Shown: in pieces, positions 1 to 9,089 of the stretch | How the letters are laid out: every line of letters begins with the position of its first letter | Numbering within the stretch: position 1 is the first letter of the stretch | Translations under genes and position numbers: made by a program | Assembly (NCBI RefSeq): GCF_007859315.1 | Contig: NZ_VOHA01000041.1 | Location: 1-39,533 of the forward strand | Source: Reyranella sp. CPCC 100927 | GTDB taxonomy: Bacteria; Pseudomonadota; Alphaproteobacteria; Reyranellales; Reyranellaceae | Reading direction: 5' to 3' | Length of the DNA stretch: 39,533 nucleotides | Notes under the pieces: model-generated | What the model saw: the letters and a program-made list of their open reading frames with translations, nothing else | What the model was told of the DNA's origin: nothing | The model's database searches: none

Positions 1-129
1 CTTCGTCGCCGATACTCGCTGCTCGATTCCCCTTGCGAAACGGGGGCCGTCCACACATGACAGCTGTATCAGTGACCCACGATTCCAGATACTAGGCCCA
101 GCTACCCGGGGCGCAGGAAACGATCGTGC
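1..129. other. Left-edge intergenic segment
   Basis: No gene is visible here. The last bases contain AGGAAA about 10 nt before the first ATG, a plausible ribosome binding site for the following secreted protein. Confidence 0.4.
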
Positions 130-1143
130 ATGTGTCTGAAAAGTAGGCTGCTTCTTGTCATTGGCTTGTCATGGGGTGCCGGCGCATTCGCGCAGGGATC
201 GTTGAAGGTTGACTGCAGCAAGCCCATGACGGCGGCTGACAAGGCCGGTTGCGCCCGGCTGGCGGACGCTCAGCAGGCGATGGCAACCGCGCATGAACGC
301 CTGACACAAACGCTGAACGGCCCGGCGCGCGACCACGCGATCAGCGATATGGCGCGCTGGCGACGCATCGCGGAAACCTTCTGCGTCGCCAGTGCCGGGA
401 CGGAGCCGTCAGCCATTGCCGAGGCGCGCGACTGTCTGATCGAACGGACGCAGGCGCGCCGGCGGCGGCTGGATGGTCTGCCGCGTGGCAGCGACTATCC
501 ATTCATATCGGACTACGTGACCATCGAGGCCGGTGCGACATCCAGCATCCGATTCATGTTCGTCGCCGCCTATCCCAAGCTGGAGCGGCCCGGCGTGGAC
601 AACAATCGTGCCAATGCGCGGTTGTCGAAGCTTGCCAACAATACCATCGACAAGTACAGGCCGCGGCTGGGTGAACAGGCCACAGACAGCCGGGGTGTGA
701 GTTTCGATTTCGACTACACGCTCGTCTTCGCGACGCCGCAACTGGTGACCGTGATCGCGACATATGCCGGCTACCTGAACAGCACCCACACCGCCCGTGG
801 GATCGATACGACCATGGTGGATCTGGCAAGCGGCCGCATGCTGGCACCTGCCGATTTTCTGACCGCGGATGCCCTGGCATCGATGCAGCCGATCGTACGC
901 GAATATTTGCGCGTGCAGTTCCGCCAACGGCAGGGCTTCGACATGACCATGCCGTCGGACAAGCTTGCGGAATTGCTGCGCCAGCCGGGGCGGTGGATCG
1001 CGCGCGACGACCGCCTGGAGATCGTATTCAACGCCGACGAGATCGGACCCTATGCTTCGGATCCCTATACCGTGGCATTTCCGTACAAGTACTCGAGTGC
1101 CCTCATCCGCCGTGATGGTCCCCTGGCGTCGAAGCTGCCTTGA
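130..1143 (+). CDS. Secreted LprI-like / RsiV-like (DUF3298) protein
   Basis: The 337-residue product starts with a cleavable signal peptide: residues 1-21 end in AFA before QGS. Residues 25-110 have the Cys-containing helical pattern of LprI-type (DUF1311) domains, including DCSKPMTAADKAGCARLADA and a Trp-Arg segment. Residues about 125-325 resemble the DUF4163/DUF3298 pair found in RsiV and PdaC-like proteins: an N-A-R-L segment, FDFDYTLVFATPQLVTV, a gly/thr loop, then ASGRMLAPADF. DUF1311 proteins include lysozyme inhibitors and RsiV binds lysozyme, so a periplasmic protein that binds cell-wall enzymes is a reasonable inference. No catalytic motif was identified. It is monocistronic and convergent with the next small gene. 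Confidence 0.75.
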   Translation: MCLKSRLLLVIGLSWGAGAFAQGSLKVDCSKPMTAADKAGCARLADAQQAMATAHERLTQTLNGPARDHAISDMARWRRIAETFCVASAGTEPSAIAEARDCLIERTQARRRRLDGLPRGSDYPFISDYVTIEAGATSSIRFMFVAAYPKLERPGVDNNRANARLSKLANNTIDKYRPRLGEQATDSRGVSFDFDYTLVFATPQLVTVIATYAGYLNSTHTARGIDTTMVDLASGRMLAPADFLTADALASMQPIVREYLRVQFRQRQGFDMTMPSDKLAELLRQPGRWIARDDRLEIVFNADEIGPYASDPYTVAFPYKYSSALIRRDGPLASKLP

Positions 1144-1147
1144 GGTC

Positions 1148-1417
1148 CTACATGGCCAGTGCGCCCGGGCAGGTCGCCGGGCGGGGTTTGGTGCCGCGCT
1201 TATCGGGCGGCACCTTGCAGTTGTCGAGCCGCTGTTCGTCCGTCCACTTGCCGCCCAGCCGTTCCTTGCCGGTTCGTGGTGGCGATGGTGCGGGGGAGGT
1301 TGGACGGTCCGCCTGAGGCAGAGCGGCAGGCTGTCGCGGCTGTGCCAGCACCGGTATTGCGGTGGCGACGGCCATCAATAGCGCAGCAGCCAGCAGGGAC
1401 TGGGACACCAGATGCAT
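1148..1417 (-). CDS. Small secreted hypothetical protein
   Basis: This 89-residue product opens with a clear signal peptide (MHLVSQSLLAAALLMAVATA, cleavage likely after VLA). A Pro-rich linker and a short polar tail with two cysteines follow. Its start is preceded by GAGG about 8 nt upstream on the minus strand, which favours a real gene over an antisense shadow. It ends 4 nt from the stop of the convergent LprI/RsiV-like gene. I do not recognise the family. Its function is unknown, probably periplasmic or extracellular. Confidence 0.55.
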   Translation of the reverse strand: MHLVSQSLLAAALLMAVATAIPVLAQPRQPAALPQADRPTSPAPSPPRTGKERLGGKWTDEQRLDNCKVPPDKRGTKPRPATCPGALAM

Positions 1418-1490
1418 GAGCGGGCCTCGTCATGTGACTCTGGCCCGAAAAGGCGGTCGCGTCACTCCGGTTTCCGCGCCCGAATTCGGT

Positions 1491-2183
1491 TCATGCCGGA
1501 GCGGCCGGCGCAGCGATGCTGCCGTGGAGATGGTAGCGCACGAAACCGAACGATGTGACGCCGCGCATGGCCTCGATGAGTGGCCGGGTGCGGGCGCTCG
1601 TGCTGCTGGCCAGGAAATCCGCGTGTGCAGCCGCGCTGGTCCATTCGCTGTAGTTCAGCACCCGATTTCCGTCGACGCTGACGTGAAAGTGGGCCGCGAT
1701 CAGTCCCGGGTGCGGATCGGTGAGGGCGGGTCCCCGCGTGACCAGCACGTCGATCAACGCGCGCTGTACATCGGGGCCTTCGACGTCGAATGTGACGGCG
1801 ACCATGATCCCTGGCACTCGCCGTCGGCATGTATCGGGCACGACGCTGCGGTGCAGCCGATAACGCACGACGCCGGGACGCTCGATGCCGGGAACCACCG
1901 TATCGATCTCGCGCACCAGCGCCGGCCGGGCGCTCTGCATGAAGGCCAGGTGGGCCGCATCGCTGGTCCATTGCGCGTAGTTCAACACGCTGCTGCCGTC
2001 GGCGCTGGCAAAGCCGCTCAGCGACAGGAAACCTGCGGTATCCGTCCGGTGCGACCATTCGGCCAAGGTAGCCTCGATCGCGGCGTGCTGGCGTTCAGGC
2101 GTGCCCACGATCCATGGGCTGACCAGGATGGTGCCGGCGTCGCGGCGGGTCACGTCAGGGAAACGGGCGGCGGAGCCGATCAT
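1491..2183 (-). CDS. Tandem antibiotic-biosynthesis-monooxygenase (ABM) domain protein
   Basis: The 230-residue protein holds two copies of the ABM ferredoxin-like fold. Copy one (about residues 18-110) has SVLNYAQWTSDAAHLAFM and copy two (about 118-215) has RVLNYSEWTSAAAHADFL. Both end in a V-V/F-R-Y-x-L-H segment. ABM domains act as small cofactor-free monooxygenases, heme-degrading enzymes or dimeric ligand binders, and here the usual dimer is fused into one chain. No signal peptide is present, so it is probably cytoplasmic. It diverges from clpS across a 153-bp gap. Specific substrate unknown. Confidence 0.75.
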   Translation of the reverse strand: MIGSAARFPDVTRRDAGTILVSPWIVGTPERQHAAIEATLAEWSHRTDTAGFLSLSGFASADGSSVLNYAQWTSDAAHLAFMQSARPALVREIDTVVPGIERPGVVRYRLHRSVVPDTCRRRVPGIMVAVTFDVEGPDVQRALIDVLVTRGPALTDPHPGLIAAHFHVSVDGNRVLNYSEWTSAAAHADFLASSTSARTRPLIEAMRGVTSFGFVRYHLHGSIAAPAAPA

Positions 2184-2336
2184 CGCGAGGCGCCTCGGTA
2201 CAGGTCGTCGAGGGCGTGGTTATGGAACTTCAACTCGACTTGAGGTCAAGGCCTTCGTTGCCGCGTCTTGGCAAATCCCGCCCTTTGGCTAGAATCTCCC
2301 CAACCATTGGAACACGTTCGAGCGTAGGAGGGGCCG

Positions 2337-2642
2337 ATGAGCGAGATCGCGACCAACCCGCGCACCCAGACGCAGGTCAAGGTTGAGCGGCCGCGCCTTC
2401 ACAAGGTCATCCTCGTCAATGACGACTACACGCCGCGTGAATTCGTGGTGTTCGTCCTGAAGGCGGTCTTTCGTACCGGCGACGAAGAGGCCTATCGAAT
2501 CATGATGGCGGCGCATCAGCTCGGCGCCTGTGTCGTTGCCGTGTTCACCCGCGACGTGGCGGAAACCAAGGCGACGGAGGCCACCGAGGCCGGCCGTCGC
2601 AAGGGCTATCCGCTGATGTTCACGACGGAGCCCGAGGAATAG
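2337..2642 (+). CDS. clpS: ATP-dependent Clp protease adaptor ClpS
   Basis: The 101-residue protein matches the ClpS core: LHKVILVNDDYTPREFVVF (N-end-rule pocket strand and Asn-Asp-Asp), then FRTGDEEAYRIMMAAHQLG, then the VAVFTRDVAETKATEA helix. ClpS docks on ClpA and delivers substrates with destabilising N-terminal residues to ClpAP. The start is well supported by GGAGG 7 nt before the ATG. No clpA follows: the next gene is convergent. A stand-alone short ClpS suggests the second paralogue (ClpS2-type) known in alphaproteobacteria, but that assignment is inferred from context only. Confidence 0.93.
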   Translation: MSEIATNPRTQTQVKVERPRLHKVILVNDDYTPREFVVFVLKAVFRTGDEEAYRIMMAAHQLGACVVAVFTRDVAETKATEATEAGRRKGYPLMFTTEPEE

Positions 2643-2679
2643 CAGCCCCTTCCGCGGGTGGGAGAACGAGCGTCCAGGC

Positions 2680-3150
2680 TCAGCCGCGGGCGGCGGCCTC
2701 GAGGCCCGCGATATCGAATTTCACCATCTTGAGCATCGCTTGGGTGACACGCTTGGCCTTGGCTCGATCGGGATCGGTCATGAGCTCGCCGAGCCGCTTG
2801 GGGGTGATCTGCCAGGACAGACCCCAGCGATCTCTCAGCCAGCCACATTGCTCGGTCGAGCCGCCTTCCTTGAGCGCGTCCCAGAGCCGGTCGATCTCCG
2901 CCTGGGTTTCGCATTCGACGATGATGGAAAAGCTGTGGTTGAACGGGTCGAGAGGGCCAGCCTCGATCGCCATGTAGCGCTGATCGCCGAGCGCAAAGGA
3001 GGCGATTTTGACGCTGCCGTCGGGTCCGCTCGGGGTTTCGCCTGCCAGGCTCGAGATCCAATGAACCTGCGAGCCGGTAACAAGGGATGTGTAGAATTCG
3101 ACTGCCGCCTTCATGTCCTTCTCGAACCAGAGATGCTGGGTGACTTTCAT
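2680..3150 (-). CDS. VOC/PhnB-like (3-demethylubiquinone methyltransferase-type glyoxalase fold) protein
   Basis: The 156-residue product has the PF06983-type pattern: QHLWFEKDMKAAVEFYTSL at the start, FALGDQRYMAIEAGP in the middle, FSIIVECETQAEIDRLWDAL, then GWLRDRWGLSWQITP. These proteins share the vicinal-oxygen-chelate fold, and despite a common annotation most are not methyltransferases. The start is supported by GGAG about 9 nt upstream on the minus strand. It is single-gene and convergent with clpS (37 bp between stops). Reaction unknown. Confidence 0.85.
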   Translation of the reverse strand: MKVTQHLWFEKDMKAAVEFYTSLVTGSQVHWISSLAGETPSGPDGSVKIASFALGDQRYMAIEAGPLDPFNHSFSIIVECETQAEIDRLWDALKEGGSTEQCGWLRDRWGLSWQITPKRLGELMTDPDRAKAKRVTQAMLKMVKFDIAGLEAAARG

Positions 3151-3436
3151 GGTGGCGCTTCTCCTTCGATGTCACGTACCGATCTGAGTCCTGGCGCTTG
3201 TCAGGTCTCCGGGACCTGCGCGCTCCTTTCAAGGACGATAGGACCGAGGGTAACCCGACAGGTCGGCCGGGTATTTTTTCGCACGCCCGGCAGGGGCACG
3301 AGCCAACCCGGAGCCCGGCAGCGGCCATGGCCTTGTCGAACTGACCGACAAACAAATTAGCAGTAGCGACGTAACCTTTCCGGATCGCGGACGTTATGGG
3401 TGACTGGGGCTTCAGCCGTATCGTTGAGCAGGCAGC
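3151..3436. other. Divergent intergenic region before the hybrid kinase
   Basis: This 286-bp gap separates the divergently transcribed VOC gene and the large hybrid kinase and should hold both promoters. I see no convincing operator palindrome or small gene. Confidence 0.4.
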
Positions 3437-6400
3437 ATGAGCATCGACTCCACCCTTCGCGCCGGGCAGTCCGGTGGTACGGAGGAGTTTTTGGTTGGTG
3501 GCGGGGAGATGGGCCGTCGCATGCGGGCCCATGACTGGGCGGCGACTCCCCTGGGGCCGCCGGCCCGGTGGCCGCGCAGCCTCAAAACGGCGGTGCGGAT
3601 CATGCTGACGTCGCGTCAACCGATCTGGATCGGCTGGGGTCAGGCGCTGACCTACCTCTACAACGATGCCTACAAGTCGATCATCGGTGGCAAGCATCCC
3701 CAGGCGCTGGGCCAGCCCACAGCCATGGTTTGGCGTGAGATCTGGACCGACATCGGGCCCATGCTGGCGACCGCCATGGGCGGCGATGAGGGTACCTACG
3801 TCGAGCAGCAACAGCTGATCATGGAGCGCAATGGCTATCCGGAGGAGACCTATTACACCTTCTCCTATAGTCCGGTCCCGGACGATGACGGCGGTGTTGG
3901 CGGCATTATCTGCGCCAACTCCGATGATACCCAACGGGTGATCAGCGAACGCCAGCTGTCATTGCTGCGCGACCTGGCGGCTGGTACGGCAGACTCCCGG
4001 ACTTGGCAGGAGGCGTGCGAACGGGCGGCCCGCATGCTGGAAACCAATCCGCGCGATATGCCGTTCGCCCTCATCTATACGGCCGAACCCGGCAGCCTCG
4101 ACGTGACGTGCGCCAGCCTGTGCGGCATCGACCCGGGGCACCCGGCGGCGCCCGCCGTCATGCGGGCCGGGCATGCGCCGTGGCCTTTTTCAGAGGTCCT
4201 GCGACGGCAAGAGACTCGTTTGGTCGACGATATTGCGGCCCGGTTCGCAACCGGATTTCGTGTCGGTGTCTGGCCCCAGGCGCCCCGGCAGGCTGCGATT
4301 CTGCCGCTTCCCGCCATCGGCGATAAGGCTCGGGCCGGAGTTCTGATCGTCGGTCTCAACCCGTTCCGACTGTTTGACGATTCATATCGCGGCTTTCTGG
4401 CATTGGTGGCCGGACAGATCGCCGCCTCCATTGCCAATGCCCTGGCGTACGAACAGGAACGGCAGCGGGCCGAGGCGCTGGCCGAGGTCGATCGCGCCAA
4501 GACCACGTTCTTTTCCAACGTCAGTCACGAGTTTCGCACGCCGCTGACCCTGATGATGACGCCGCTGGAGCAGGTGCTCGCGCGGTCGGAACAGACGCTG
4601 CCCGCCGACGTCCGGGCGCTGCTGGAGATCGCCCACCGCAACTCCATGCGGCTGCTCAAGCTTGTGAATGCCTTGCTCGACTTCTCCCGTTTCGAGGCCG
4701 GGCGGGTGGAGGCGAATTACGAACCGGTCGACCTGGCCCAGTTCACCGTGGACCTGGCGTCCAACTTCCAATCGGTCCTGGCCCGTGCCGGACTGGCATT
4801 CGTTGTCGTGTGTCCGCCGCTGCCGGCGCCGGTTCACGTGGACCGGGACATGTGGGAGAAGGTTGTTCTCAACCTGCTGTCCAACGCCTTCAAATTCACG
4901 TTCGAGGGTGAAATCGCCGTCGTGATCGACGCGTCGGCGGACGGCTCGCATGCCGAATTGACAGTGCGCGACACCGGTACGGGCATACCGGCGTCGGAAC
5001 TGCCGCACCTCTTCGAACGGTTTCGCCGCGTCGAGGGCGCGCGCGGTCGATCCTTCGAAGGCAGCGGCATCGGATTGGCTCTGGTGCAGGAACTGATCAA
5101 GCTGCACGGCGGACGGATCGGCGTCGCAAGCGAGGTGGGGCGTGGCAGTACGTTCACCGTTTCGCTCCCCTTCGGAACAACGCATCTGCCGTCGGACAAG
5201 ATCGGCAGGGCCCGTGCCGGCCGGTCCACGAGCGTGCGGGCGCAAGCCTACGTCGACGAGGCGCTGGGCTGGCTGTCGACGGAAAGCGAGATTGACGAGG
5301 AGGCACCGCAGACCGCTGCCGCTGAGGATCTGAGTACCTCAGGTGCAATCTCCGATGCGCGGGACCGGCTCGTGTTGCTGGCTGACGACAACGCCGACAT
5401 GCGGCAGTACGTGCAGCGATTGCTGCGGTCCGCCGGCTTCAGGGTGGAAGCGGTTACCGATGGCGAGGCGGCACTGGCGGCGGCCCAGCGCCTGCAGCCG
5501 GATCTCGTCCTGTCCGACGTGATGATGCCCAAGCTCGATGGATTCGGGTTGCTGACGGCTCTGCGTGCCGACCCCGTGCTGCGCGATACGCCGGTTCTGC
5601 TGCTGTCGGCCCGCGCCGGCGAGGAGGCGAAGGTCGAAGGGCTTGGTGCTGGCGCCGATGACTACCTGACCAAGCCGTTCTCGGCCCGCGAGCTGCTGGC
5701 CCGTGTCGACGTCAACCTGCGGTTGGCGCGCACGCGCAAGGAGACCGCGCGTGTGTTGCGCGACGAAGCGCAGACGCTGGAGCAACTCAACAAGGTCGGC
5801 ACCGCGATTGCGGCCGAAATCGACCTGGAGCGAGCCGTGCAGGTGGTGACGGACGCGGCGACCGAGTTGTCGGGTGCTGCCTTCGGCGCCTTCTTCTACA
5901 ACGTGATCGACGACAAGGGTGAAGCCTACACGCTCTACACGCTGTCGGGCGCACCGCGCGAGGCCTTCTCGCGGTTCCCCATGCCGCGCAACACGGCGGT
6001 TTTCGCGCCGACCTTCCATGGCGAGGGCATTGTTCGCTCGGCCGACATCACGCGGGACCCTCGCTATGGACACAATGCGCCCCATGCCGGCATGCCCGCG
6101 GGACACTTGCCGCTGCGAAGCTATCTGGCGGTACCGGTCGTTTCGCCCAGTGGCGAGGTGCTGGGCGGCCTCTTTTTCGGGCATCCCGATGTCGGGGTGT
6201 TCGATGAGCGGGCCGAGCGCATCGTGGCCAGTATCGCACCTCAGGCTGCTGTCGCCATCGAGAAGGCCCGCCTGTACCGGTCGGCGCAGTCCGAGATCGA
6301 ACAGCGCACGCGCAGCGAACAGGCATTGCGCGAAAGCGAACAGAAGTTGGAAGCCAAGGTGGTCGAGCGGACGGCCGAACTGACTCTGGCGAACGAGCGC

Positions 6401-7969
6401 TTGCGGGTCGAGGCGATCGAGCGTGAGCGGGCGGAAGACGCGCTGCGGCAGGCGCAGAAAATGGAAAGCATCGGGCGGCTGACCGGTGGCGTGGCGCACG
6501 ATTTCAACAATCTTCTCACCGTGATCGTCGGCAACCTCGAGACGGTGCAGCGCCAGCTACGTGGCCCGGCGTCCAACCTGGTCGCGCTCGCCCGTTCGAG
6601 CGACCAGGCGATGCGTGGCGCCCAGCGTGCCACGGCCTTGACCCAGCGGCTGCTGGCCTTCTCACGCCAGCAGCCGCTGGATCCCAAGCCCGTCGATGTC
6701 GGACGGCTCGTGGTCGGGATGTCCGAACTGTTGCGTCGGACCATCGGTGAGGAAATCACCGTCGAGTCGGTGCTGGCTGGCGGCCTATGGTCAGTGCACA
6801 CCGATCCCAACCAGTTGGAAGCCGCCATCCTCAATCTTGCCGTCAATGCACGCGATGCCATGCCCGGCGGCGGCAAGCTGACGATCGAGACCGCCAACAC
6901 GTTCTTGGACGAAGCCTATGCCTCCGCGCAGGCGGAGGTGGTTCCGGGGCAGTATGTCGTCATCGCCATATCGGACAGCGGCGTCGGCATGACGCGGGAC
7001 ACCATGGCGCGGGCGTTCGAGCCGTTCTTTACCACGAAGGAGGTTGGTCATGGCACCGGCCTTGGCCTGTCCCAGGTTTATGGCTTCGTGAAACAGTCCG
7101 GTGGTCATGTGAAGCTCTACAGCGAGCTTGGCCAGGGCACGACCGTCAAGATCTATCTTCCGCGCCTGCACTCGGCCGAGAGTGGTGACGAAGCGGAGGC
7201 GCCCATGTCGATACCCGGCGCTACCGGCGACGAAACGGTGCTCGTGGTCGAGGATGACAATGACGTCCGCAGCTATACGACCGGGCTGCTGCGGGAGTTG
7301 GGCTACACCGTGGTCGAGGCACCCGATGGCAGGACCGCGTTGCGGTGCCTCGAACAGGAGCCGATGATCAAGCTGCTGTTCACAGATGTCGGCTTGCCGG
7401 GCGGCATGAACGGACGCCAGCTCGCCGACCACGCGCGGCAGCGGAAGCCACACCTCAAGGTCCTGTTCACCACGGGCTACGCCCGCAATGCCATCGTTCA
7501 TGATGGCCGCTTGGATCCGGGCGTGCAGCTCATTACCAAGCCGTTCAGCTATGCCGCCATCGCGGCCAAGCTGCGCGACATACTGGATGCGCCGACACTG
7601 TCGCGACGGATCCTGGTTGTCGAGGACGAGGCCCTGATCCAGATGCTCGTGGTCGAGAACCTGGACGAACTCGGCCTTGGTGCCGAGGCTGTTGCAAGCG
7701 CGACGGAGGCACTCAACAAGCTGCGCCTGACACAGGGCGGGTTCGATGGCGTGATCGTCGATGTCGGCCTTCCGGATCGTCGGGGCGATGAGCTGGTGGC
7801 GGAGCTGCGTGTTCTCTATCCATCGCTGCCTGTTCTCATTGCCACCGGTAGTGACAGTCAGCAGCTGCGTGTCAGGTTCTCAGGCGACCGCCTGATCGCC
7901 GTGCTGGGAAAGCCCTATGCATTGGAGGAGCTGCGAAGCGCATTGCTGGCTGTCGGTGTCCGCATCTGA
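3437..7969 (+). CDS. Hybrid sensor histidine kinase with two kinase cores and three receiver domains
   Basis: 1510 residues, no membrane segments or signal peptide, so a cytoplasmic sensor. Visible order: PAS-like region (about 20-150), GAF-like region (about 165-345), HisKA with SHEFRTPL (H364), HATPase with N-box NLLSNAFKF and GSGIGLAL (about 465-580), receiver 1 with LSDVMMPKLDG (D694), GAF (about 785-945), coiled coil (about 945-1010), second HisKA with VAHDFNNLL (H1021), second HATPase with NLAVNARDAMPGGG and GTGLGLSQ (about 1120-1240), receiver 2 with FTDVGLPGG (D1317) and receiver 3 with IVDVGLPDRRG (D1442). All phospho-acceptor residues are intact. It looks like two complete hybrid kinases fused head to tail. 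No cognate output regulator is adjacent. The receiver/winged-helix gene about 4 kb away is a possible partner, unproven. Signal unknown. Confidence 0.93.
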   Translation: MSIDSTLRAGQSGGTEEFLVGGGEMGRRMRAHDWAATPLGPPARWPRSLKTAVRIMLTSRQPIWIGWGQALTYLYNDAYKSIIGGKHPQALGQPTAMVWREIWTDIGPMLATAMGGDEGTYVEQQQLIMERNGYPEETYYTFSYSPVPDDDGGVGGIICANSDDTQRVISERQLSLLRDLAAGTADSRTWQEACERAARMLETNPRDMPFALIYTAEPGSLDVTCASLCGIDPGHPAAPAVMRAGHAPWPFSEVLRRQETRLVDDIAARFATGFRVGVWPQAPRQAAILPLPAIGDKARAGVLIVGLNPFRLFDDSYRGFLALVAGQIAASIANALAYEQERQRAEALAEVDRAKTTFFSNVSHEFRTPLTLMMTPLEQVLARSEQTLPADVRALLEIAHRNSMRLLKLVNALLDFSRFEAGRVEANYEPVDLAQFTVDLASNFQSVLARAGLAFVVVCPPLPAPVHVDRDMWEKVVLNLLSNAFKFTFEGEIAVVIDASADGSHAELTVRDTGTGIPASELPHLFERFRRVEGARGRSFEGSGIGLALVQELIKLHGGRIGVASEVGRGSTFTVSLPFGTTHLPSDKIGRARAGRSTSVRAQAYVDEALGWLSTESEIDEEAPQTAAAEDLSTSGAISDARDRLVLLADDNADMRQYVQRLLRSAGFRVEAVTDGEAALAAAQRLQPDLVLSDVMMPKLDGFGLLTALRADPVLRDTPVLLLSARAGEEAKVEGLGAGADDYLTKPFSARELLARVDVNLRLARTRKETARVLRDEAQTLEQLNKVGTAIAAEIDLERAVQVVTDAATELSGAAFGAFFYNVIDDKGEAYTLYTLSGAPREAFSRFPMPRNTAVFAPTFHGEGIVRSADITRDPRYGHNAPHAGMPAGHLPLRSYLAVPVVSPSGEVLGGLFFGHPDVGVFDERAERIVASIAPQAAVAIEKARLYRSAQSEIEQRTRSEQALRESEQKLEAKVVERTAELTLANERLRVEAIERERAEDALRQAQKMESIGRLTGGVAHDFNNLLTVIVGNLETVQRQLRGPASNLVALARSSDQAMRGAQRATALTQRLLAFSRQQPLDPKPVDVGRLVVGMSELLRRTIGEEITVESVLAGGLWSVHTDPNQLEAAILNLAVNARDAMPGGGKLTIETANTFLDEAYASAQAEVVPGQYVVIAISDSGVGMTRDTMARAFEPFFTTKEVGHGTGLGLSQVYGFVKQSGGHVKLYSELGQGTTVKIYLPRLHSAESGDEAEAPMSIPGATGDETVLVVEDDNDVRSYTTGLLRELGYTVVEAPDGRTALRCLEQEPMIKLLFTDVGLPGGMNGRQLADHARQRKPHLKVLFTTGYARNAIVHDGRLDPGVQLITKPFSYAAIAAKLRDILDAPTLSRRILVVEDEALIQMLVVENLDELGLGAEAVASATEALNKLRLTQGGFDGVIVDVGLPDRRGDELVAELRVLYPSLPVLIATGSDSQQLRVRFSGDRLIAVLGKPYALEELRSALLAVGVRI

Positions 7970-8147
7970 GGGCGGGACCGGCTTCTACGGTGGCGGGGGG
8001 GGCCGACGCCGTCGATTCCCGGAACAGGCGTTTGCGAGCAATGGTCACATTTTCAACAGCTTCGATGCGCACAGGCAGGATAGACACGATAGTGCTGTCG
8101 CCTTTATGGTCCGCGCCGGCAGCTGCCTTTGTTATTCCGGAGGGCGT

Positions 8148-9089
8148 ATGGCGGAGATCGCGGTTTTCTCCGGAACCTCGCATCCCATCCTGGCGGCCGA
8201 GATCTGTGCCGCGCTCGGCGTTGCGTTGCTGCCGTCCCGGGTCCAGCGCTTCGCCAACGATTGCCTGCAGGTCCAGTTGCAAGCGAATTGCCGCGAGCGC
8301 GACGTTTTCCTCGTCCAGACTCTCAGCCCGCCGGTGCAGGAGCACCTGGTGGAGTTGCTGCTGATGATCAATGCCGCTCACGGCGCCTCGGCGGCGCGTG
8401 TCACCGTCGTCATGCCGCACTACGCCTACGCGCGGTCGGACAAGAAGGACGCACCGCGCATCTCCATCGGCGGCCGGCTGGTGGCAGACCTGCTGACCAC
8501 ATCAGGCGCCGGCAGGGTCCTGACCATGGCGCTGCACTCGCCGCAGGTTCACGGCTTCTTCAGCGTTCCGGTCGACCACCTTCACGCCCTGCGTGACCTG
8601 GCCGGCCACTTCCGCCGCCATGATCTCTCGAACACCGTCGTCGTCTCGCCTGACCTCGGGTATGCGAAAGCGGCCACAGCCTTTGCGCGCCTGCTGGGTG
8701 TCGGCGTCGCCATGGGCGCCAAGCAACGCTATGAGAACGACCGCGTCGAGATCAGCACCATCATCGGTGACGTGCAGGGCAAGGACGTCATCGTCATCGA
8801 CGACGAGATCGCCAAGGGCAGCACGCTGCTGGAGCTGCTGGGCCATCTGCGCCGCCACAATGTACGCTCGGTCCGCGTGGCCTGCACGCATGGTCTGTTT
8901 TCCGGCGGCGCGCTGGAGCGGCTGGGTAGCCAGGACGACGTTCTGGAGATCGTCTGCACCAACACGTTGCCGGTCGAAGCCGCGGCACGCCATCGCAAGC
9001 TCGTGGTTCTCTCCGTCGCGCCCACGTTGGCCGAAGCGATGCGCCGCATTCACGCCGGCGAGTCGGTCAGCGAGCTGTTCCAGGCTTAG
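8148..9089 (+). CDS. Ribose-phosphate pyrophosphokinase (PRPP synthetase) family protein
   Basis: The 313-residue product is colinear with Prs: PHYAYARSDKKDAPRISIGG (ATP/ribose-5-phosphate region), VLTMALHSPQVHGFFSVPVD, VVSPDLGYAKAATAFA and the PRPP loop region VIVIDDEIAKGST (residues 214-226). Prs transfers pyrophosphate from ATP to ribose-5-phosphate, feeding nucleotide, His and Trp synthesis. The usual PRPP loop reads D-D-x-I-D-T-A/G-G-T, but here it is DDEIAKGST, with Lys-Gly replacing the Asp-Thr part, so a divergent paralogue is likely. The start was placed at 8148 because GGAGG lies about 6 nt upstream and the family N-terminus begins there. The open frame runs further upstream. Its last 23 bp overlap the convergent next gene. 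Confidence 0.85.
   Translation: MAEIAVFSGTSHPILAAEICAALGVALLPSRVQRFANDCLQVQLQANCRERDVFLVQTLSPPVQEHLVELLLMINAAHGASAARVTVVMPHYAYARSDKKDAPRISIGGRLVADLLTTSGAGRVLTMALHSPQVHGFFSVPVDHLHALRDLAGHFRRHDLSNTVVVSPDLGYAKAATAFARLLGVGVAMGAKQRYENDRVEISTIIGDVQGKDVIVIDDEIAKGSTLLELLGHLRRHNVRSVRVACTHGLFSGGALERLGSQDDVLEIVCTNTLPVEAAARHRKLVVLSVAPTLAEAMRRIHAGESVSELFQA

Noticed and set aside
2680-3150. Ubiquinone methyltransferase call
   Set aside because: The protein has the VOC/PhnB fold pattern and no S-adenosylmethionine-binding motif.
2606-3934. 442-codon minus-strand frame spanning the VOC gene and the hybrid kinase start
   Set aside because: It overlaps two well-supported genes in other frames and its product shows no recognisable domain.
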